Assembly: GCA_017444065.1 (NCBI GenBank) | Contig: JAFSXJ010000106.1 | Span: 1 to 42,260 of the forward strand | Length of the DNA stretch: 42,260 bases | Source of the DNA: Paludibacteraceae bacterium | GTDB taxonomy: Bacteria; Bacteroidota; Bacteroidia; Bacteroidales; Paludibacteraceae | Direction of reading: 5' to 3' | In this document: positions 26,657 to 36,500 of the stretch, piece by piece | Layout of the letters: each line of letters starts with the position of its first letter | Numbering within the stretch: position 1 is the first letter of the stretch | Translations under genes and position numbers: made by a program | Notes under the pieces: model-generated | Told to the model about the DNA's origin: nothing | What the model saw: the letters and a program-made list of their open reading frames with translations, nothing else | Database searches by the model: none

Positions 26657-26926
26657 TTACTTACGGATGCCGAGTTCTTTGATGAGGGCACGATACTTCT
26701 CGATGTCCTTAGCCTTCAGGTAATCGAGCAGACGACGACGCTTACCAACGAGGTTGGTCAGTGCGCGCTCTGTACCAAAATCCTTGCGGTTTTGCTTCAG
26801 GTGCTCGGTCAGATGGTTGATACGGAAAGTGAACAGTGCAATCTGTCCCTCGGTAGAACCGGTGTCTTGTGCGCTCTTGCCGAACTTGGCGAAGAGCTCT
26901 GCTTTCTTCTCAGATGTCAAATACAT
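26657..26926 (-). CDS. rpsO: 30S ribosomal protein S15
   Basis: The product is 89 residues, the standard length. S15 binds the central domain of 16S rRNA early in assembly of the small subunit. The conserved core is FGKSAQDTGSTEGQIALFTFRINHLTEHLKQNRKDF in two parts, followed by LVGKRRRLLDYLK. It is a single-gene transcript with its own promoter about 135 bases upstream. The leader contains a degenerate ATTTACC repeat array immediately before the start codon, where a ribosome binding site would lie. S15 often regulates its own translation through its leader, but that is not shown here. Confidence 0.97.
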   Translation of the reverse strand: MYLTSEKKAELFAKFGKSAQDTGSTEGQIALFTFRINHLTEHLKQNRKDFGTERALTNLVGKRRRLLDYLKAKDIEKYRALIKELGIRK

Positions 26927-26930
26927 GAGT

Positions 26931-26968
26931 ATTTACCATTTATTCATTTGCCATTTGGTCATTTTATG
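26931..26968. repeat. ATTTACC-type degenerate array in the rpsO 5' leader
   Basis: Five imperfect 7-8 base units start with ATTT: ATTTACC, ATTTATTC, ATTTGCC, ATTTGGTC, ATTTTATG. The array ends 5 bases before the rpsO start codon (minus strand) and uses the same word as the array inside aroB. Confidence 0.65.
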
Positions 26969-27061
26969 ATGGGCAAATGAGAGTTAAACAATCACAGCTA
27001 AAGCAGCATTACATGAATAACAACTTCGCTGCATTTATTCGCTTTTCTGTAAAAGCGGCTG

Positions 27062-27093
27062 CAAAGGTACAACAATTATCTGATATTTGCAAA
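27062..27093 (-). promoter_or_regulatory. Bacteroidota promoter of rpsO
   Basis: On the minus strand TTTG (27093-27090), 20 bases, TACCTTTG (27069-27062). It gives a leader of about 130 bases that includes a hairpin CGCTTTTACAGAAAAGCG and the ATTTACC array. Confidence 0.85.
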
Positions 27094-27150
27094 CATTTTC
27101 ATCATTAGTGAACAAAAAACACATCTTTTTGTCATTTTTTCTCAATTAAA

Positions 27151-27182
27151 TTTGCAAATATGCAGAAAAAGTCGTAACTTTG
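27151..27182 (+). promoter_or_regulatory. Bacteroidota promoter of the SecD-like lipoprotein gene (and pckA)
   Basis: TTTG (27151-27154), 20 bases, TAACTTTG (27175-27182). Transcription would start near 27189, about 20 bases before the chosen ATG at 27209, which supports that start over the longer frame. Confidence 0.85.
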
Positions 27183-27208
27183 TAGTGCCTAAAAAGGCGC
27201 ATATAGGT

Positions 27209-28156
27209 ATGAGTGTTACAAAAAGACTTGGTTTAGGCGTTTTGTGTTCCTTGGCAGCGTGTCTGCTGTGCATGAACTCATGTGCGCACAAGAGCGCACA
27301 TGAGAAGTCGCAGGCAGCCATGGCGAAGAAAGGCGGCTTGGTGATTACGTTGGCCGTGAGTCAACCTGAGTTAACTGATTCGGTTATATCGCTGCTGGAG
27401 GCGCGTCTGGCCAATTACGGTGCCAAGAACACATACGTGAGTATCTCTGCTGACGGTCAGATTCATGCGCAAGTTCCCGGTGTGACAGATGAGGAGGATG
27501 CAGAACTTGTGCGTATGCTGCTAACTTCACGTGGCGAATTGGAGATATGGGAGACGTACAACCTGTCCGAACTGTTGTCTGCACTCACGGCACTGAACGC
27601 CACGGATTCCATCTTCACTGTTCTCCAGCCGTACATCAACGACGAGGGTGAGCCTATGCGCGGACCAATAGCAGGTCGCGTGCAACTTGACAACAAAGAT
27701 GCTGTGATGGCCGAACTGACTTCGCCCGTAGCACAAGCATTGCTGCCTGCCGATGTGCGATTCCGCTGGAGCTCGTCGGTGGTAAGTTACGAGTATGCTG
27801 AACTCATCGCCCTGAAGGCGCGTGACGGCAAACCGGCGTTCACAGGCGAGTGCCTGACCGATGTCGAATCGATGAAGACGAAGGATTGTCCGTACCCGAA
27901 CATCTCTATGGTGATGGGAGATGCCGACACTTGGGAGAGATTTACGGGTGAGAACGTCGGCCGCAGCATAGCCTTCGTGGTGGACGGTGCAGTCTATTCG
28001 TTCCCGATGGTGGTAGCGGCAATCCCCGGTGGCAAGAGCCAGATTAGCGGTAATATGACTTTCGAGGAAGCAGCAGCACTGGCCGCCATCATCAAGTTCG
28101 GGCCGTTGCCTTGCGAGGCGAGCGTGATGGAGGAAAACATAGTAAATCCAAAATAA
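27209..28156 (+). CDS. SecDF P1-head-domain lipoprotein (SecD periplasmic domain without membrane helices)
   Basis: The product is 315 residues from MSVTKRLGLGVLCSLAAC, a lipoprotein signal peptide with the lipobox MNSC. The rest matches the periplasmic part of SecD. The IHAQVPGVTDEEDAELVRMLL and RGELEIWETY segments correspond to the first periplasmic subdomain, and GENVGRSIAFVVDGAVYSFP, ISGNMTFEEAAALAAIIKFGPLP to the part that normally precedes the SecD membrane helices. Those helices and SecF are absent, so this is not the export motor itself. It may be an envelope-anchored accessory or an evolutionary remnant put to a new use (inference). pckA follows after 20 bases with no promoter seen. 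Confidence 0.88.
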   Translation: MSVTKRLGLGVLCSLAACLLCMNSCAHKSAHEKSQAAMAKKGGLVITLAVSQPELTDSVISLLEARLANYGAKNTYVSISADGQIHAQVPGVTDEEDAELVRMLLTSRGELEIWETYNLSELLSALTALNATDSIFTVLQPYINDEGEPMRGPIAGRVQLDNKDAVMAELTSPVAQALLPADVRFRWSSSVVSYEYAELIALKARDGKPAFTGECLTDVESMKTKDCPYPNISMVMGDADTWERFTGENVGRSIAFVVDGAVYSFPMVVAAIPGGKSQISGNMTFEEAAALAAIIKFGPLPCEASVMEENIVNPK

Positions 28157-28176
28157 TAACATAATTTATCAAAATC

Positions 28177-29781
28177 ATGAAACAATTAGATCTTACCAAG
28201 TACGGCATCACGGGCGCAACCGTGAAAGCGTACAACCCTTCGTACGAAGAACTGTTCAAGGAGGAGATGAACCCTGCCCTGACCGGCTACGAGAAAGGCC
28301 AGTTGACCGAACTCGGTGCTGTGAATGTGATGACCGGTATCTATACCGGCCGCTCGCCTAAGGACAAATACATCGTTATGGACAAGAACTCGAAGGACAC
28401 CGTTTGGTGGACCAGCGAGGAGTACAAGAACGACAACCATCCGATGTCGGAAGAGGTTTGGGCAACCGTTAAGGAGCTCGCGGTTAAGGAACTCAGCAAC
28501 AAGCAGTTGTACGTTGTTGACGCCTTCTGCGGCGCCAACAAGGACACCCGCATGGCTGTTCGTTTCATCATGGAGGTGGCTTGGCAGGCACACTTTGTGA
28601 AGAACATGTTCATCCAGCCGACCGCTGAGGAACTGGAGAACTTTGAGCCGAACTTCGTTATCTACAACGCATCGCTCGCCAAAGTTGAGAACTATAAGGA
28701 ACTGGGCCTTAACAGCGAGACCTGCGTAGCTTTCAACACCACGAGCCGTGAGCAGGTTATCCTGAACACATGGTATGGCGGCGAGATGAAGAAAGGTATG
28801 TTCTCGATGCAGAACTACTACCTGCCGCTGAAGGGTATCGCTTCGATGCACTGCTCGGCTAACACCGATATGGAAGGTAAGAACACCGCTATCTTCTTTG
28901 GTTTGAGTGGAACCGGTAAGACTACGTTGAGTACCGATCCGAAGCGTTTGCTGATTGGTGATGACGAGCACGGATGGGATGACGAAGGTGTATTCAACCT
29001 CGAAGGTGGTTGCTACGCAAAGGTTATCAACCTCGACAAAGAGTCTGAGCCGGATATCTACAACGCTATCCGTCGCAACGCATTGCTGGAGAACGTGACC
29101 GTTGACGAGAACGGTAAGATTGATTTTGCAGATAAGAGCGTGACGGAGAACACCCGCGTAAGCTATCCGATTAACCATATTGAGAAGATTGTTCGTCCGA
29201 TCAGTGCAGGTCCTGCAGCGAAGAATGTGATCTTCCTGAGTGCTGACGCTTTCGGCGTTCTGCCTCCTGTATCTATTCTGACTCCGGAGCAGACGAAGTA
29301 CTATTTCTTGAGCGGTTTCACGGCTAAGTTGGCGGGTACTGAGCGTGGTATCACTGAGCCGACTCCGACTTTCTCTGCTTGCTTCGGACAGGCCTTCTTG
29401 GAGTTGCATCCGACGAAGTACGCTGAGGAGCTGGTTAAGAAGATGGAGAAGAGCGGTGCGAAGGCTTATTTGGTTAACACCGGTTGGAACGGTACCGGTA
29501 AGCGTATCTCTATCCGCGACACCCGTGGTATCATCGACGCTATCCTCGGTGGCGATATCCTCACGGCTCCGACGAAGAAGATTCCGTTCTTCAATTTCGA
29601 AGTTCCGACAGCTCTGCCGGGTGTAGATCCTGCTATTTTGGATCCGCGTGACACCTATAAAGAGGCTGCTGAGTGGGAAGAGAAAGCTAAAGATTTGGCT
29701 GCTCGTTTCATTAAGAACTTTGCTAAATACACCACCAACGAGGCCGGTAAGGCTTTGGTGGCAGCCGGTCCGCAGTTATAA
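28177..29781 (+). CDS. pckA: Phosphoenolpyruvate carboxykinase (ATP)
   Basis: The product is 534 residues. It interconverts oxaloacetate and phosphoenolpyruvate. In fermenting Bacteroidales it often runs towards oxaloacetate, feeding the fumarate-to-succinate branch that ends at fumarate reductase. The ATP-specific kinase motifs are [13 protein letters not shown] (Walker A, 241-251) and [13 protein letters not shown] (260-270). The substrate-binding [11 protein letters not shown] (57-67) and the C-terminal [17 protein letters not shown] are also present. Smooth high-expression codon use agrees with a central enzyme. A terminator follows the gene. Confidence 0.97.
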   Translation: MKQLDLTKYGITGATVKAYNPSYEELFKEEMNPALTGYEKGQLTELGAVNVMTGIYTGRSPKDKYIVMDKNSKDTVWWTSEEYKNDNHPMSEEVWATVKELAVKELSNKQLYVVDAFCGANKDTRMAVRFIMEVAWQAHFVKNMFIQPTAEELENFEPNFVIYNASLAKVENYKELGLNSETCVAFNTTSREQVILNTWYGGEMKKGMFSMQNYYLPLKGIASMHCSANTDMEGKNTAIFFGLSGTGKTTLSTDPKRLLIGDDEHGWDDEGVFNLEGGCYAKVINLDKESEPDIYNAIRRNALLENVTVDENGKIDFADKSVTENTRVSYPINHIEKIVRPISAGPAAKNVIFLSADAFGVLPPVSILTPEQTKYYFLSGFTAKLAGTERGITEPTPTFSACFGQAFLELHPTKYAEELVKKMEKSGAKAYLVNTGWNGTGKRISIRDTRGIIDAILGGDILTAPTKKIPFFNFEVPTALPGVDPAILDPRDTYKEAAEWEEKAKDLAARFIKNFAKYTTNEAGKALVAAGPQL

Positions 29782-29830
29782 CCAGCTTAGAGCTGGGGCA
29801 GGAATTGCCATTCGGTTCAGGGCTAAGAAG

Positions 29831-29853
29831 AAGCGTCCTTCGGGGCGCTTTTT
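29831..29853 (+). terminator. Intrinsic terminator after pckA
   Basis: AAGCGTCC (29831-29838), tetraloop TTCG, GGGCGCTT (29843-29850) with one G-T pair, then T to 29853. A smaller perfect hairpin, CCAGCT-TAG-AGCTGG, lies directly after the pckA stop. Confidence 0.85.
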
Positions 29854-29875
29854 CAGCCGCAAAGGTGAATAAGCG

Positions 29876-30586
29876 ATGTCGCTCTTAAGTATCTTGTATC
29901 CGCGCGTTTGCCCTATGTGCCAAAGGTATATGGGTGAACAGGCGGCTGAGTCGATGCTATGTTCGGCTTGTAAGGCTTCGTTGCCTCGCACCGAACAGGC
30001 TTCGATTAGGCAGAACGAGACCGAGATGGAGTTGGCGGGCAAGACATCGGACATCGTGGCGACGATGAAAACGATGCATCTGGAGCGTGGTGCGGCGTAT
30101 TTGTTTTACGAGAAAGAGCATCCGATTCAGCAGTTGGTGCATCAGATGAAGTATGCGGACCAGCCGATGATCGGTTATTACTTGGGCAAAGAGGCAGCGG
30201 CGGAGTTTCAGTACGCGGATTTTTTTGAGGGGATAGATGTGATAGTGCCGATGCCGCTGCATCCTAATCGTTTGCGTAGCCGCGGGTATAATCAATCGGA
30301 GTATATAGCGCGGGGGATTAGTGATTTGACAGGTATAGAGGTAGATACGACGCATGTAGAGCGTGTGAAGAACACGCCTAAGCAAGCGTTGCAAACGGGT
30401 GATGAGCGGCAGACGAATGTGGCGGATGCGTTTGCGGTTAATCATCCGGAGCAGTTGTATCGGAAGCATATACTGGTAGTGGATGATCTGGTGACGACGG
30501 GTGCGACGATGCGCGCCTGTTTGAAGGCGATGAAGCGGTTTAGGGGCGCGAAGTTTAGTGTTTTTGCGCTGTGTAAAGCCAGGTAA
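29876..30586 (+). CDS. comF: ComF family phosphoribosyltransferase-like protein
   Basis: The product is 236 residues. The N-terminus has the ComF zinc-type cysteines (C12-PM-C15 and C29-SA-C32). The C-terminal phosphoribosyltransferase fold has the PRPP-binding motif ILVVDDLVTTGAT (about 204-216) and the conserved PMPLHPNRLRSRGYNQSEYIARG block. ComF relatives assist DNA uptake across the inner membrane in competent bacteria and also occur in non-competent ones. The start lies just after the pckA terminator and I find no consensus promoter, so its transcription source is unclear. It is followed by nadB across a short repeat array. Confidence 0.93.
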   Translation: MSLLSILYPRVCPMCQRYMGEQAAESMLCSACKASLPRTEQASIRQNETEMELAGKTSDIVATMKTMHLERGAAYLFYEKEHPIQQLVHQMKYADQPMIGYYLGKEAAAEFQYADFFEGIDVIVPMPLHPNRLRSRGYNQSEYIARGISDLTGIEVDTTHVERVKNTPKQALQTGDERQTNVADAFAVNHPEQLYRKHILVVDDLVTTGATMRACLKAMKRFRGAKFSVFALCKAR

Positions 30587-30591
30587 ATAAA

Positions 30592-30631
30592 CTAGTCTTC
30601 TAGCATTCTAGCATTCTAGAAATCTAGAAAT
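30592..30631. repeat. CTAG-type 8-base tandem array before nadB
   Basis: Five consecutive 8-base units all begin CTAG: CTAGTCTT, CTAGCATT twice, CTAGAAAT twice. The array fills most of the gap between the comF stop (30586) and the nadB start (30642). Confidence 0.8.
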
Positions 30632-30641
30632 AATAATTATT

Positions 30642-32243
30642 ATGGTAAAAAAGTACGATTTTTTGATTATCGGTGGTGGTGTGGCAGGTATGAGTTTTGC
30701 GCTCAAGATTGCCCGCACGGAGAAGTACCGCATCGCTTTGTGCTGCAAAACGACGCTGGAGGAGGCTAATACCGCTAAAGCACAAGGTGGTATCGCTTCG
30801 GTGACCAATTTGTTAGTGGATGATTTCGATAAACATATCCACGATACGATGGTGGCCGGTGACTGGTTGAGCGATCCTGCAGCGGTAGAACAAGTGGTTC
30901 GCAATGCGCCTCGGGGCATTGAGGAATTGGTTAACTGGGGCGTTAATTTCGACCGTAAGGACGATGGTGCGTTTGACTTGCACCGCGAAGGCGGACACTC
31001 GGAATTTCGTATCTTGCACCACGCGGATGATACGGGTGCGGAGATTCAGCGTGGATTGATGGAAGCGGTGCGGAATAATCCATATATAGAGGTGCTGGAG
31101 AACCATTTTGCAGTGGAGATCATCACACAACACCATCTGGGCGTGTTGGTGACGCATCGCACACCGGATATAGAGTGCTATGGCGCATATGTTCTGAACC
31201 CCGATACGCAAAAGATCGATACCTATTTGAGTAGGATTACCCTGATGGCGACGGGTGGTACGGGTGCAGTCTATGCTACGACTACTAATCCGGAGATTGC
31301 GACCGGTGATGGTATTGCGATGGTGCATCGGGCGAAGGGTCAGATTAAGGACATGGAGTTTGTGCAGTTCCATCCGACAAGTCTGTATAATCCGGCAGAG
31401 ACGCATCCGGCGTACTTGATTACCGAGGCTATGCGTGGGTATGGCGGTATATTGCGGTTGCCTAACGGGGAGGAGTTTATGCAGAAATACGATCCGCGGT
31501 TGTCGTTGGCACCGCGTGATATCGTAGCGCGCGCGATTGATAATGAGATGAAGATCCACGCCATCGACCATGTGTGTCTGGATGTGACGCATAAGGACCC
31601 CGAAGAGACCAAGCATCATTTTCCCAATATCTATGCCAAGTGTTTGAGTATAGGTATTGATATCACGAAGGAGTATATCCCCGTGGCGCCGTGTGCGCAT
31701 TATATGTGCGGCGGTATCAAGGTGGATTTGGATGGTCAATCGACTATCCGTCGGTTGTATGCCGTAGGCGAGTGTTCGTGTACGGGACTGCATGGAGGTA
31801 ACCGCTTGGCGTCTAACAGTCTGATTGAAGCGGTAGTATATGCAGATGCGGCGGCTAAGCATAGTTTGAGCGTGATTGACCAATACGGTTTTAATGAGCA
31901 GATTCCTGAGTGGAACGATGAGGGTACGCTCAGTAATGAGGAGCGTGTGCTGATTGCGCAGGATGTGAAAGAAGTGGGGCAGATCATGTCCACGTACGTG
32001 GGTATTGTGCGTTCGGATCTGCGTCTGCATCGTGCGTGGGAACGTCTGGACTTGTTGTATGAAGAGACGGAGAACCTCTTCCGCCGCGTGAAGGCAACGA
32101 AGGATATATGCGAGTTGCGTAATATGATTAACGTGGGATATCTGATTACGCGGCAGGCCTTGGAGCGCAAGGAAAGCCGTGGCCTGCATTACTCGATTGA
32201 TTATCCACGCGAGGACAACCACACCCCGCAAGAAGTGTGGTGA
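30642..32243 (+). CDS. nadB: L-aspartate oxidase
   Basis: The product is 533 residues. It oxidises L-aspartate to iminoaspartate, the first step of de novo NAD synthesis, with FAD as cofactor and oxygen or fumarate as acceptor. The FAD fold starts with FLIIGGGVAGMSFALK. NadB-type signatures are AQGGIAS, HREGGHSEFRILHHADDTGAEIQ, the active-site region HPTSLYNP, and YMCGGIKVD with GECSCTGLHGGNRLASNSLIEA. The HREGGHS segment separates it from the related fumarate reductase flavoprotein. No nadA or nadC is adjacent. Confidence 0.95.
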   Translation: MVKKYDFLIIGGGVAGMSFALKIARTEKYRIALCCKTTLEEANTAKAQGGIASVTNLLVDDFDKHIHDTMVAGDWLSDPAAVEQVVRNAPRGIEELVNWGVNFDRKDDGAFDLHREGGHSEFRILHHADDTGAEIQRGLMEAVRNNPYIEVLENHFAVEIITQHHLGVLVTHRTPDIECYGAYVLNPDTQKIDTYLSRITLMATGGTGAVYATTTNPEIATGDGIAMVHRAKGQIKDMEFVQFHPTSLYNPAETHPAYLITEAMRGYGGILRLPNGEEFMQKYDPRLSLAPRDIVARAIDNEMKIHAIDHVCLDVTHKDPEETKHHFPNIYAKCLSIGIDITKEYIPVAPCAHYMCGGIKVDLDGQSTIRRLYAVGECSCTGLHGGNRLASNSLIEAVVYADAAAKHSLSVIDQYGFNEQIPEWNDEGTLSNEERVLIAQDVKEVGQIMSTYVGIVRSDLRLHRAWERLDLLYEETENLFRRVKATKDICELRNMINVGYLITRQALERKESRGLHYSIDYPREDNHTPQEVW

Positions 32244-32463
32244 TGTTTATGGAAAAAAACATAAAAAACCCTGATTGATAATTTTAGTACTGCGTACAAT
32301 CGAATCTTTATTTCGTAAAATCATCTCCAAATAGATTTGATATGATTTTTCAAAATAAATCTTCTAATTCTACGAATTAAAATTATCAATCAGACATAAA
32401 CACAAAAAACAAATATTAGAATCCTCAACGAGTAAAAAATGTTTTTTAGGTTTTTTTCTAATT
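32244..32463. repeat. AT-rich intergenic region with nested inverted repeats
   Basis: A perfect 16-bp inverted repeat, CTGATTGATAATTTTA (32271-32286) against 32378-32393, encloses 91 bases. Inside are AAAATCAT/ATGATTTT (32317-32324 and 32342-32349) and TTCGTA/TACGAA (32312-32317, 32371-32376). Outside is TGTTTATG/CATAAACA (32244-32251, 32395-32402). It could be a small non-autonomous element, an RNA structure or a regulatory region of the next gene. I see no gene and no consensus promoter. Confidence 0.6.
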
Positions 32464-33363
32464 ATGAAAGGCATTTCGTTACATAGTGTAGTGCCGGTGC
32501 GGACGGAGGCGAGAGAAGGGGCTGAGCAGAGTACTCAGATACTATTTGGGGAGACGTTTGAGATCATGAATACGGACCGTTGCACTGACAGAATACAGAG
32601 TACATACCTGAACACAGGCCGTTGGCGGTATGTGCGATTGGATGGTGATGGGCAGGAAGGATGGGTGGATGCGAAGATGGTGACGCCGATGACGGAAAGT
32701 GAGTATCAGGCGTATAAGAAGACGTATCAGGAGGCGGCGATGGTGGCTTTCCCGATGGCGTATGCGGTGAGTGAGAACAACGGGCAGACGATTCCGCTGA
32801 CGGCAGGAACCAAGTTGACGCAGTATTCAGTGATCAGTAATCAGCCTTCAGAAGTGGCGCGTGTGGGGCGGTTTGAAGTGCTGGGAGTGGGTTTTCGGAT
32901 TGATCCAAGTATGGTGATAGAGAAACCGCTGGAGCTCAATGAACAGAATCTGCAGCAAGTGGTGCGGTTCTTCTTGAATACTCCTTATCTTTGGGGTGGC
33001 AAGAACGCATTAGGGATGGATTGCTCGGGCTTTACGCAGGTAGTGATGAGTTTGTTTGGGAAACGCCTTCCTCGCAATGCTTCAGAGCAAGCTACGTGTG
33101 GGCGCGCGATACGCGATATACAGAACGCGCGCGCGGGTGATTTGGTTTTCTTTGATCATGAGGATGGCAAAATCTCTCACGTTGGGATAATCCTCCAATC
33201 ACCAATCACCAATCACCAATTACCATTAACAGTCGTCCACTGTTCCGGTCGGGTGAAGGTGGAGAGATTGGATGAAAAAGGTATCTTTTCGACCGAAATA
33301 AAGAACGCGGAATGTCCAAATGGTACTTACACTCACCATTTGGTATCAATTCGACGCATTTAA
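32464..33363 (+). CDS. SH3-domain NlpC/P60 cysteine peptidase (peptidoglycan peptide hydrolase)
   Basis: The product is 299 residues without a signal peptide, as in the cytoplasmic C40 peptidases that recycle cell-wall peptides (gamma-D-glutamyl bonds). Two bacterial SH3 segments come first (SVVPVRTEA to EGWVDAKMV, then a second around 95-150). The NlpC/P60 domain runs from about 160. Its catalytic Cys187 is in GMDCSGFTQ, His239 in KISHVGI, and the third residue His259 in VVHCSG. The loop between His239 and His259 is about eight residues longer than usual (QSPITNHQLPLT) and is encoded by a CCAATCA repeat array. Confidence 0.93.
   Translation: MKGISLHSVVPVRTEAREGAEQSTQILFGETFEIMNTDRCTDRIQSTYLNTGRWRYVRLDGDGQEGWVDAKMVTPMTESEYQAYKKTYQEAAMVAFPMAYAVSENNGQTIPLTAGTKLTQYSVISNQPSEVARVGRFEVLGVGFRIDPSMVIEKPLELNEQNLQQVVRFFLNTPYLWGGKNALGMDCSGFTQVVMSLFGKRLPRNASEQATCGRAIRDIQNARAGDLVFFDHEDGKISHVGIILQSPITNHQLPLTVVHCSGRVKVERLDEKGIFSTEIKNAECPNGTYTHHLVSIRRI
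33195..33229. repeat. CCAATCA 7-base tandem array inside the NlpC/P60 gene
   Basis: Five consecutive 7-base units: CCAATCA three times, CCAATTA, CCATTAA. They encode SPITNHQLPL in a surface loop close to the active site. A unit of 7 shifts frame each time, and five units alone would not keep frame, so flanking bases must have adjusted. Confidence 0.85.
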
Positions 33364-33445
33364 GGGTATTTTTGTTGCAAAATGTCCGCATTTTGTAAAG
33401 TAGAGTTTGCAAAATTGGCATAATTATTGTTTTTTCTACATTTTT

Positions 33446-33477
33446 TTTGTGTAATTCAGAAAAAAGTAGTACTTTTG
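33446..33477 (+). promoter_or_regulatory. Bacteroidota promoter of the second susC-susD operon
   Basis: TTTG (33446-33449), 20 bases, TACTTTTG (33470-33477). Transcription would start near 33484, about 47 bases before the susC ATG. Confidence 0.85.
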
Positions 33478-33530
33478 CAGCCAAATTCCATAAAAAGGAG
33501 TTGAAAATAGTAACAAACAATTTTTAAGGT

Positions 33531-36500
33531 ATGAAGAAAGTTTTACTTTTCTTGTCCGTTTTGCTATTGGCAATCGGACAGGTTTGGGCGCAGTCCCAGA
33601 CTATCAAAGGTACCGTTCTGAACGCCGCAGACGAGGAGCCGATCATTGGTGCATCGGTACAGGTTAAGGGAACGGTAAAAGGAACTATTACCGATGTAAA
33701 TGGTAAATTCTCCATCGAAGTAGACAAGGATGCAGTGCTGTACGTATCGTTTATCGGTATGGGCAGTCAAGAGATTCCTGCTGCGGATGGTATGGTAGTG
33801 TATCTTTCTGAGAATTCGAAGGAGTTGGAGGAAGTGATGGTTGTCGCTTTCGGTACAACTACCAAGAAATCATTTACGGGTTCGGCTTCAGTGGTTAAAG
33901 CTGACGAGATTACCAAGCGTCAAACGAGTAACGTTACGGACGCTTTGGCAGGTCAAGTAGCCGGTGTACAAGGTTTGAGCACCAGTGGTCAGCCGGGTAC
34001 AGTATCCAACATCCGCATCCGTGGTATTGGTTCTATGAGCTCAAGTAACGCACCTCTCTACGTAATTGATGGTATCCCTGCTACCAACGATGACGTCTCT
34101 ACGTTGTCGAATGCGGATATCGAGACCGTTACGGTATTGAAGGATGCGGCTTCGAACGCATTGTATGGTGCGCGTGGTGCTAACGGTGTGATTTTGATCA
34201 CTACCAAGCGCGGTTCTACGCGTGATGCACAAGTTAAGATTGACGCTAAGTGGGGTACTAACCAACGTGGTGTGCCGACCTACAACGTCATGACTGACCC
34301 CGGTATGTACTACGAGACCTTCTATCAGGCTCTCTACAACCAGTATGGTTCTCATGACAAAGCTAACCAGTACTTGTTGGATGCCAACAACGGTGGTTTG
34401 GGTTATCAAGTGTACACTGTACCTGATGGTGAACGTCTGATTGGTTCGAACGGAAAGTTGAACCCGAATGCTACTCCGGGTTTCGTTAACACGAAGAACG
34501 GCCTGCAATACACATTGCTGGCAGACAACTGGTATAATGAGTTATTCAACTCGAACAACCTGCGTCAAGAGTACAACCTGAGCATCAGCGGTTCGACCGA
34601 CAAGTTGACTTATTTCGCTTCGGGTAGTTATTTGGATGATAGCGGTATTATCCAAAACTCCGGTTTCCGTCGTGCTACCGGCCGTGTGAATGTGGACTAC
34701 CAGGCTAAAAAATGGTTGAAGATTGGTACGAACATGAGCTACAGCCACGCTGACATGCAGTATCCGGAAGAGGATGAGTACGGAAGTTACAGTTCGGGTA
34801 ACCTCTTCTATGTAAGCAACAACATTGCTCCTATTTATCCGTTGTATATTCGTGATGGTCAAGGCAATATTATGAAGGATGCCAACGGCTACACGATGTA
34901 TGACTATGGAGATGCTACTACTTTGAATGAGATACGTGCGTTCATGAACCAGTCTAACCCTGCCAGCGCTATTGAGTTGAACAAATCTCTTTACAAAAAG
35001 GATATCTTCTCCGGCAAGTGGTTCGTACAAATCGAGCCGATTAAAGGTTTGAAATTCACCGCTAACCTCGGTCTCCACTATGGTGGCGTGCGCTATCAGA
35101 TGACGCAGAACCCATTCTATGGACAATTTGCTTCGTCGGGTGGTTATGCTTATGTATCCAGTTCTCGCGTTACTGCGCTTGACCAACAATATTTGGCTAA
35201 CTATGCCAACAAGTTTGGTGAGCACAATGTAGATGTGATGGTAGGTTATGAGAACTATCACCTGACTACCTCTTCGCTGAGTGGTACGCAACAGAAACTG
35301 TTCAACCCAGATATCGCTGAGGTCAGCAATGCTATCCTCTCGCCGAGTACATCTTCTGCTACTGATTCGTACTTCCACCAAGGAATCTTGGCACAAGCAA
35401 AGTACGATTATGCAAGCCGTTACTATGTAAGTGTCAGCTATCGTCACGATGGTACCTCTCGTTTCAAAACGGGTCACCAATGGGGTGATTTCTGGTCGGT
35501 AGGTTTGGCTTGGGATATCAAGGGTGAGTCCTTCATGGATGGTGTTGATCAAGTGGATCTCTTGAAACTCAAAGCTAGTTATGGTTCGCAGGGTAATGAT
35601 AACTTATTGACCCCTGATGGTTATACCAACTACCACCCGTGGGCTGACCAATATGTTATCAGCGAGAATAATGGTGAGTTCGCTACAACTCTTTCTTATA
35701 AAGGTAATCCGGATATTACTTGGGAGACTTCGTACAACTTCAACGCCGGTCTTGACTTCGGTTTCTTTGGTGAGCGTCTGACCGGTACTATCGAGGGTTG
35801 GCGTCGTCGTACAGAGAATATGTTGTACTATCGTCCTGTTCCTGCTTCTCTGGGTTACAGCTACGTACCGGTGAACATCGGTTCTGTTAGCAATGCCGGT
35901 TTGGATGTAGAGCTCCACGGAGAACTCATCAAGACCCGTAATGTAACTTGGGGTGTATATTTCAACCTCTCGTTCTTCAAGAACCGTATCCTCAAACTCT
36001 CGCCGGAGTTGAACGGTCAATGGATTGATGGTTCTGCTATCTACAAAGAGGGTGAGTCTATGTACAACCGTTATCTGCCGAGTTACGCAGGTGTGAACCC
36101 CGCAACCGGTAAAGCGCAGTGGTACATCAATACCACCGACAGCGCAGGTAATGTTATTGAGAAAGGTGGCGTAACAGAGAGTTATGCTACGGCAACGGAA
36201 AACCGCTATGAGTCCGGTGACATTCTGCCGAAGGTTTATGGTGGTTTCGGTACCAACTTGAATGTATATGGTGTTGATTTGTCGGTTGCGTTTAACTACC
36301 AAGCAGGTGGCCGTATCTATGATAACGGTTATGCACAGTTGATGCACTCTGGTTATTCGAGCGATGCAGGTCATAACTGGCACTTGGATATCTTGAATGC
36401 ATGGACTCCGGAGAATACCAATACCGATGTTCCTGCGCTGAACGCAGGCGAGCGTTATGAGAATGGTGCTTCTGATCGTTTCTTGATTAGCAGCAACTAT

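Noticed and set aside
30813-32231. Long open frame (472 codons) on the minus strand opposite nadB, and similar ones opposite pckA (28186-29409) and the second susC (34542-35552)
   Set aside because: They lie wholly inside strongly supported genes, have no family resemblance and show the biased composition of antisense frames.
30642-32243. Flavoprotein of fumarate reductase, partner of the frdB at 8 kb
   Set aside because: The HREGGHSEFRILHHADDTGAEIQ type motif and the length of 533 residues are those of L-aspartate oxidase; FrdA is longer and differs there.
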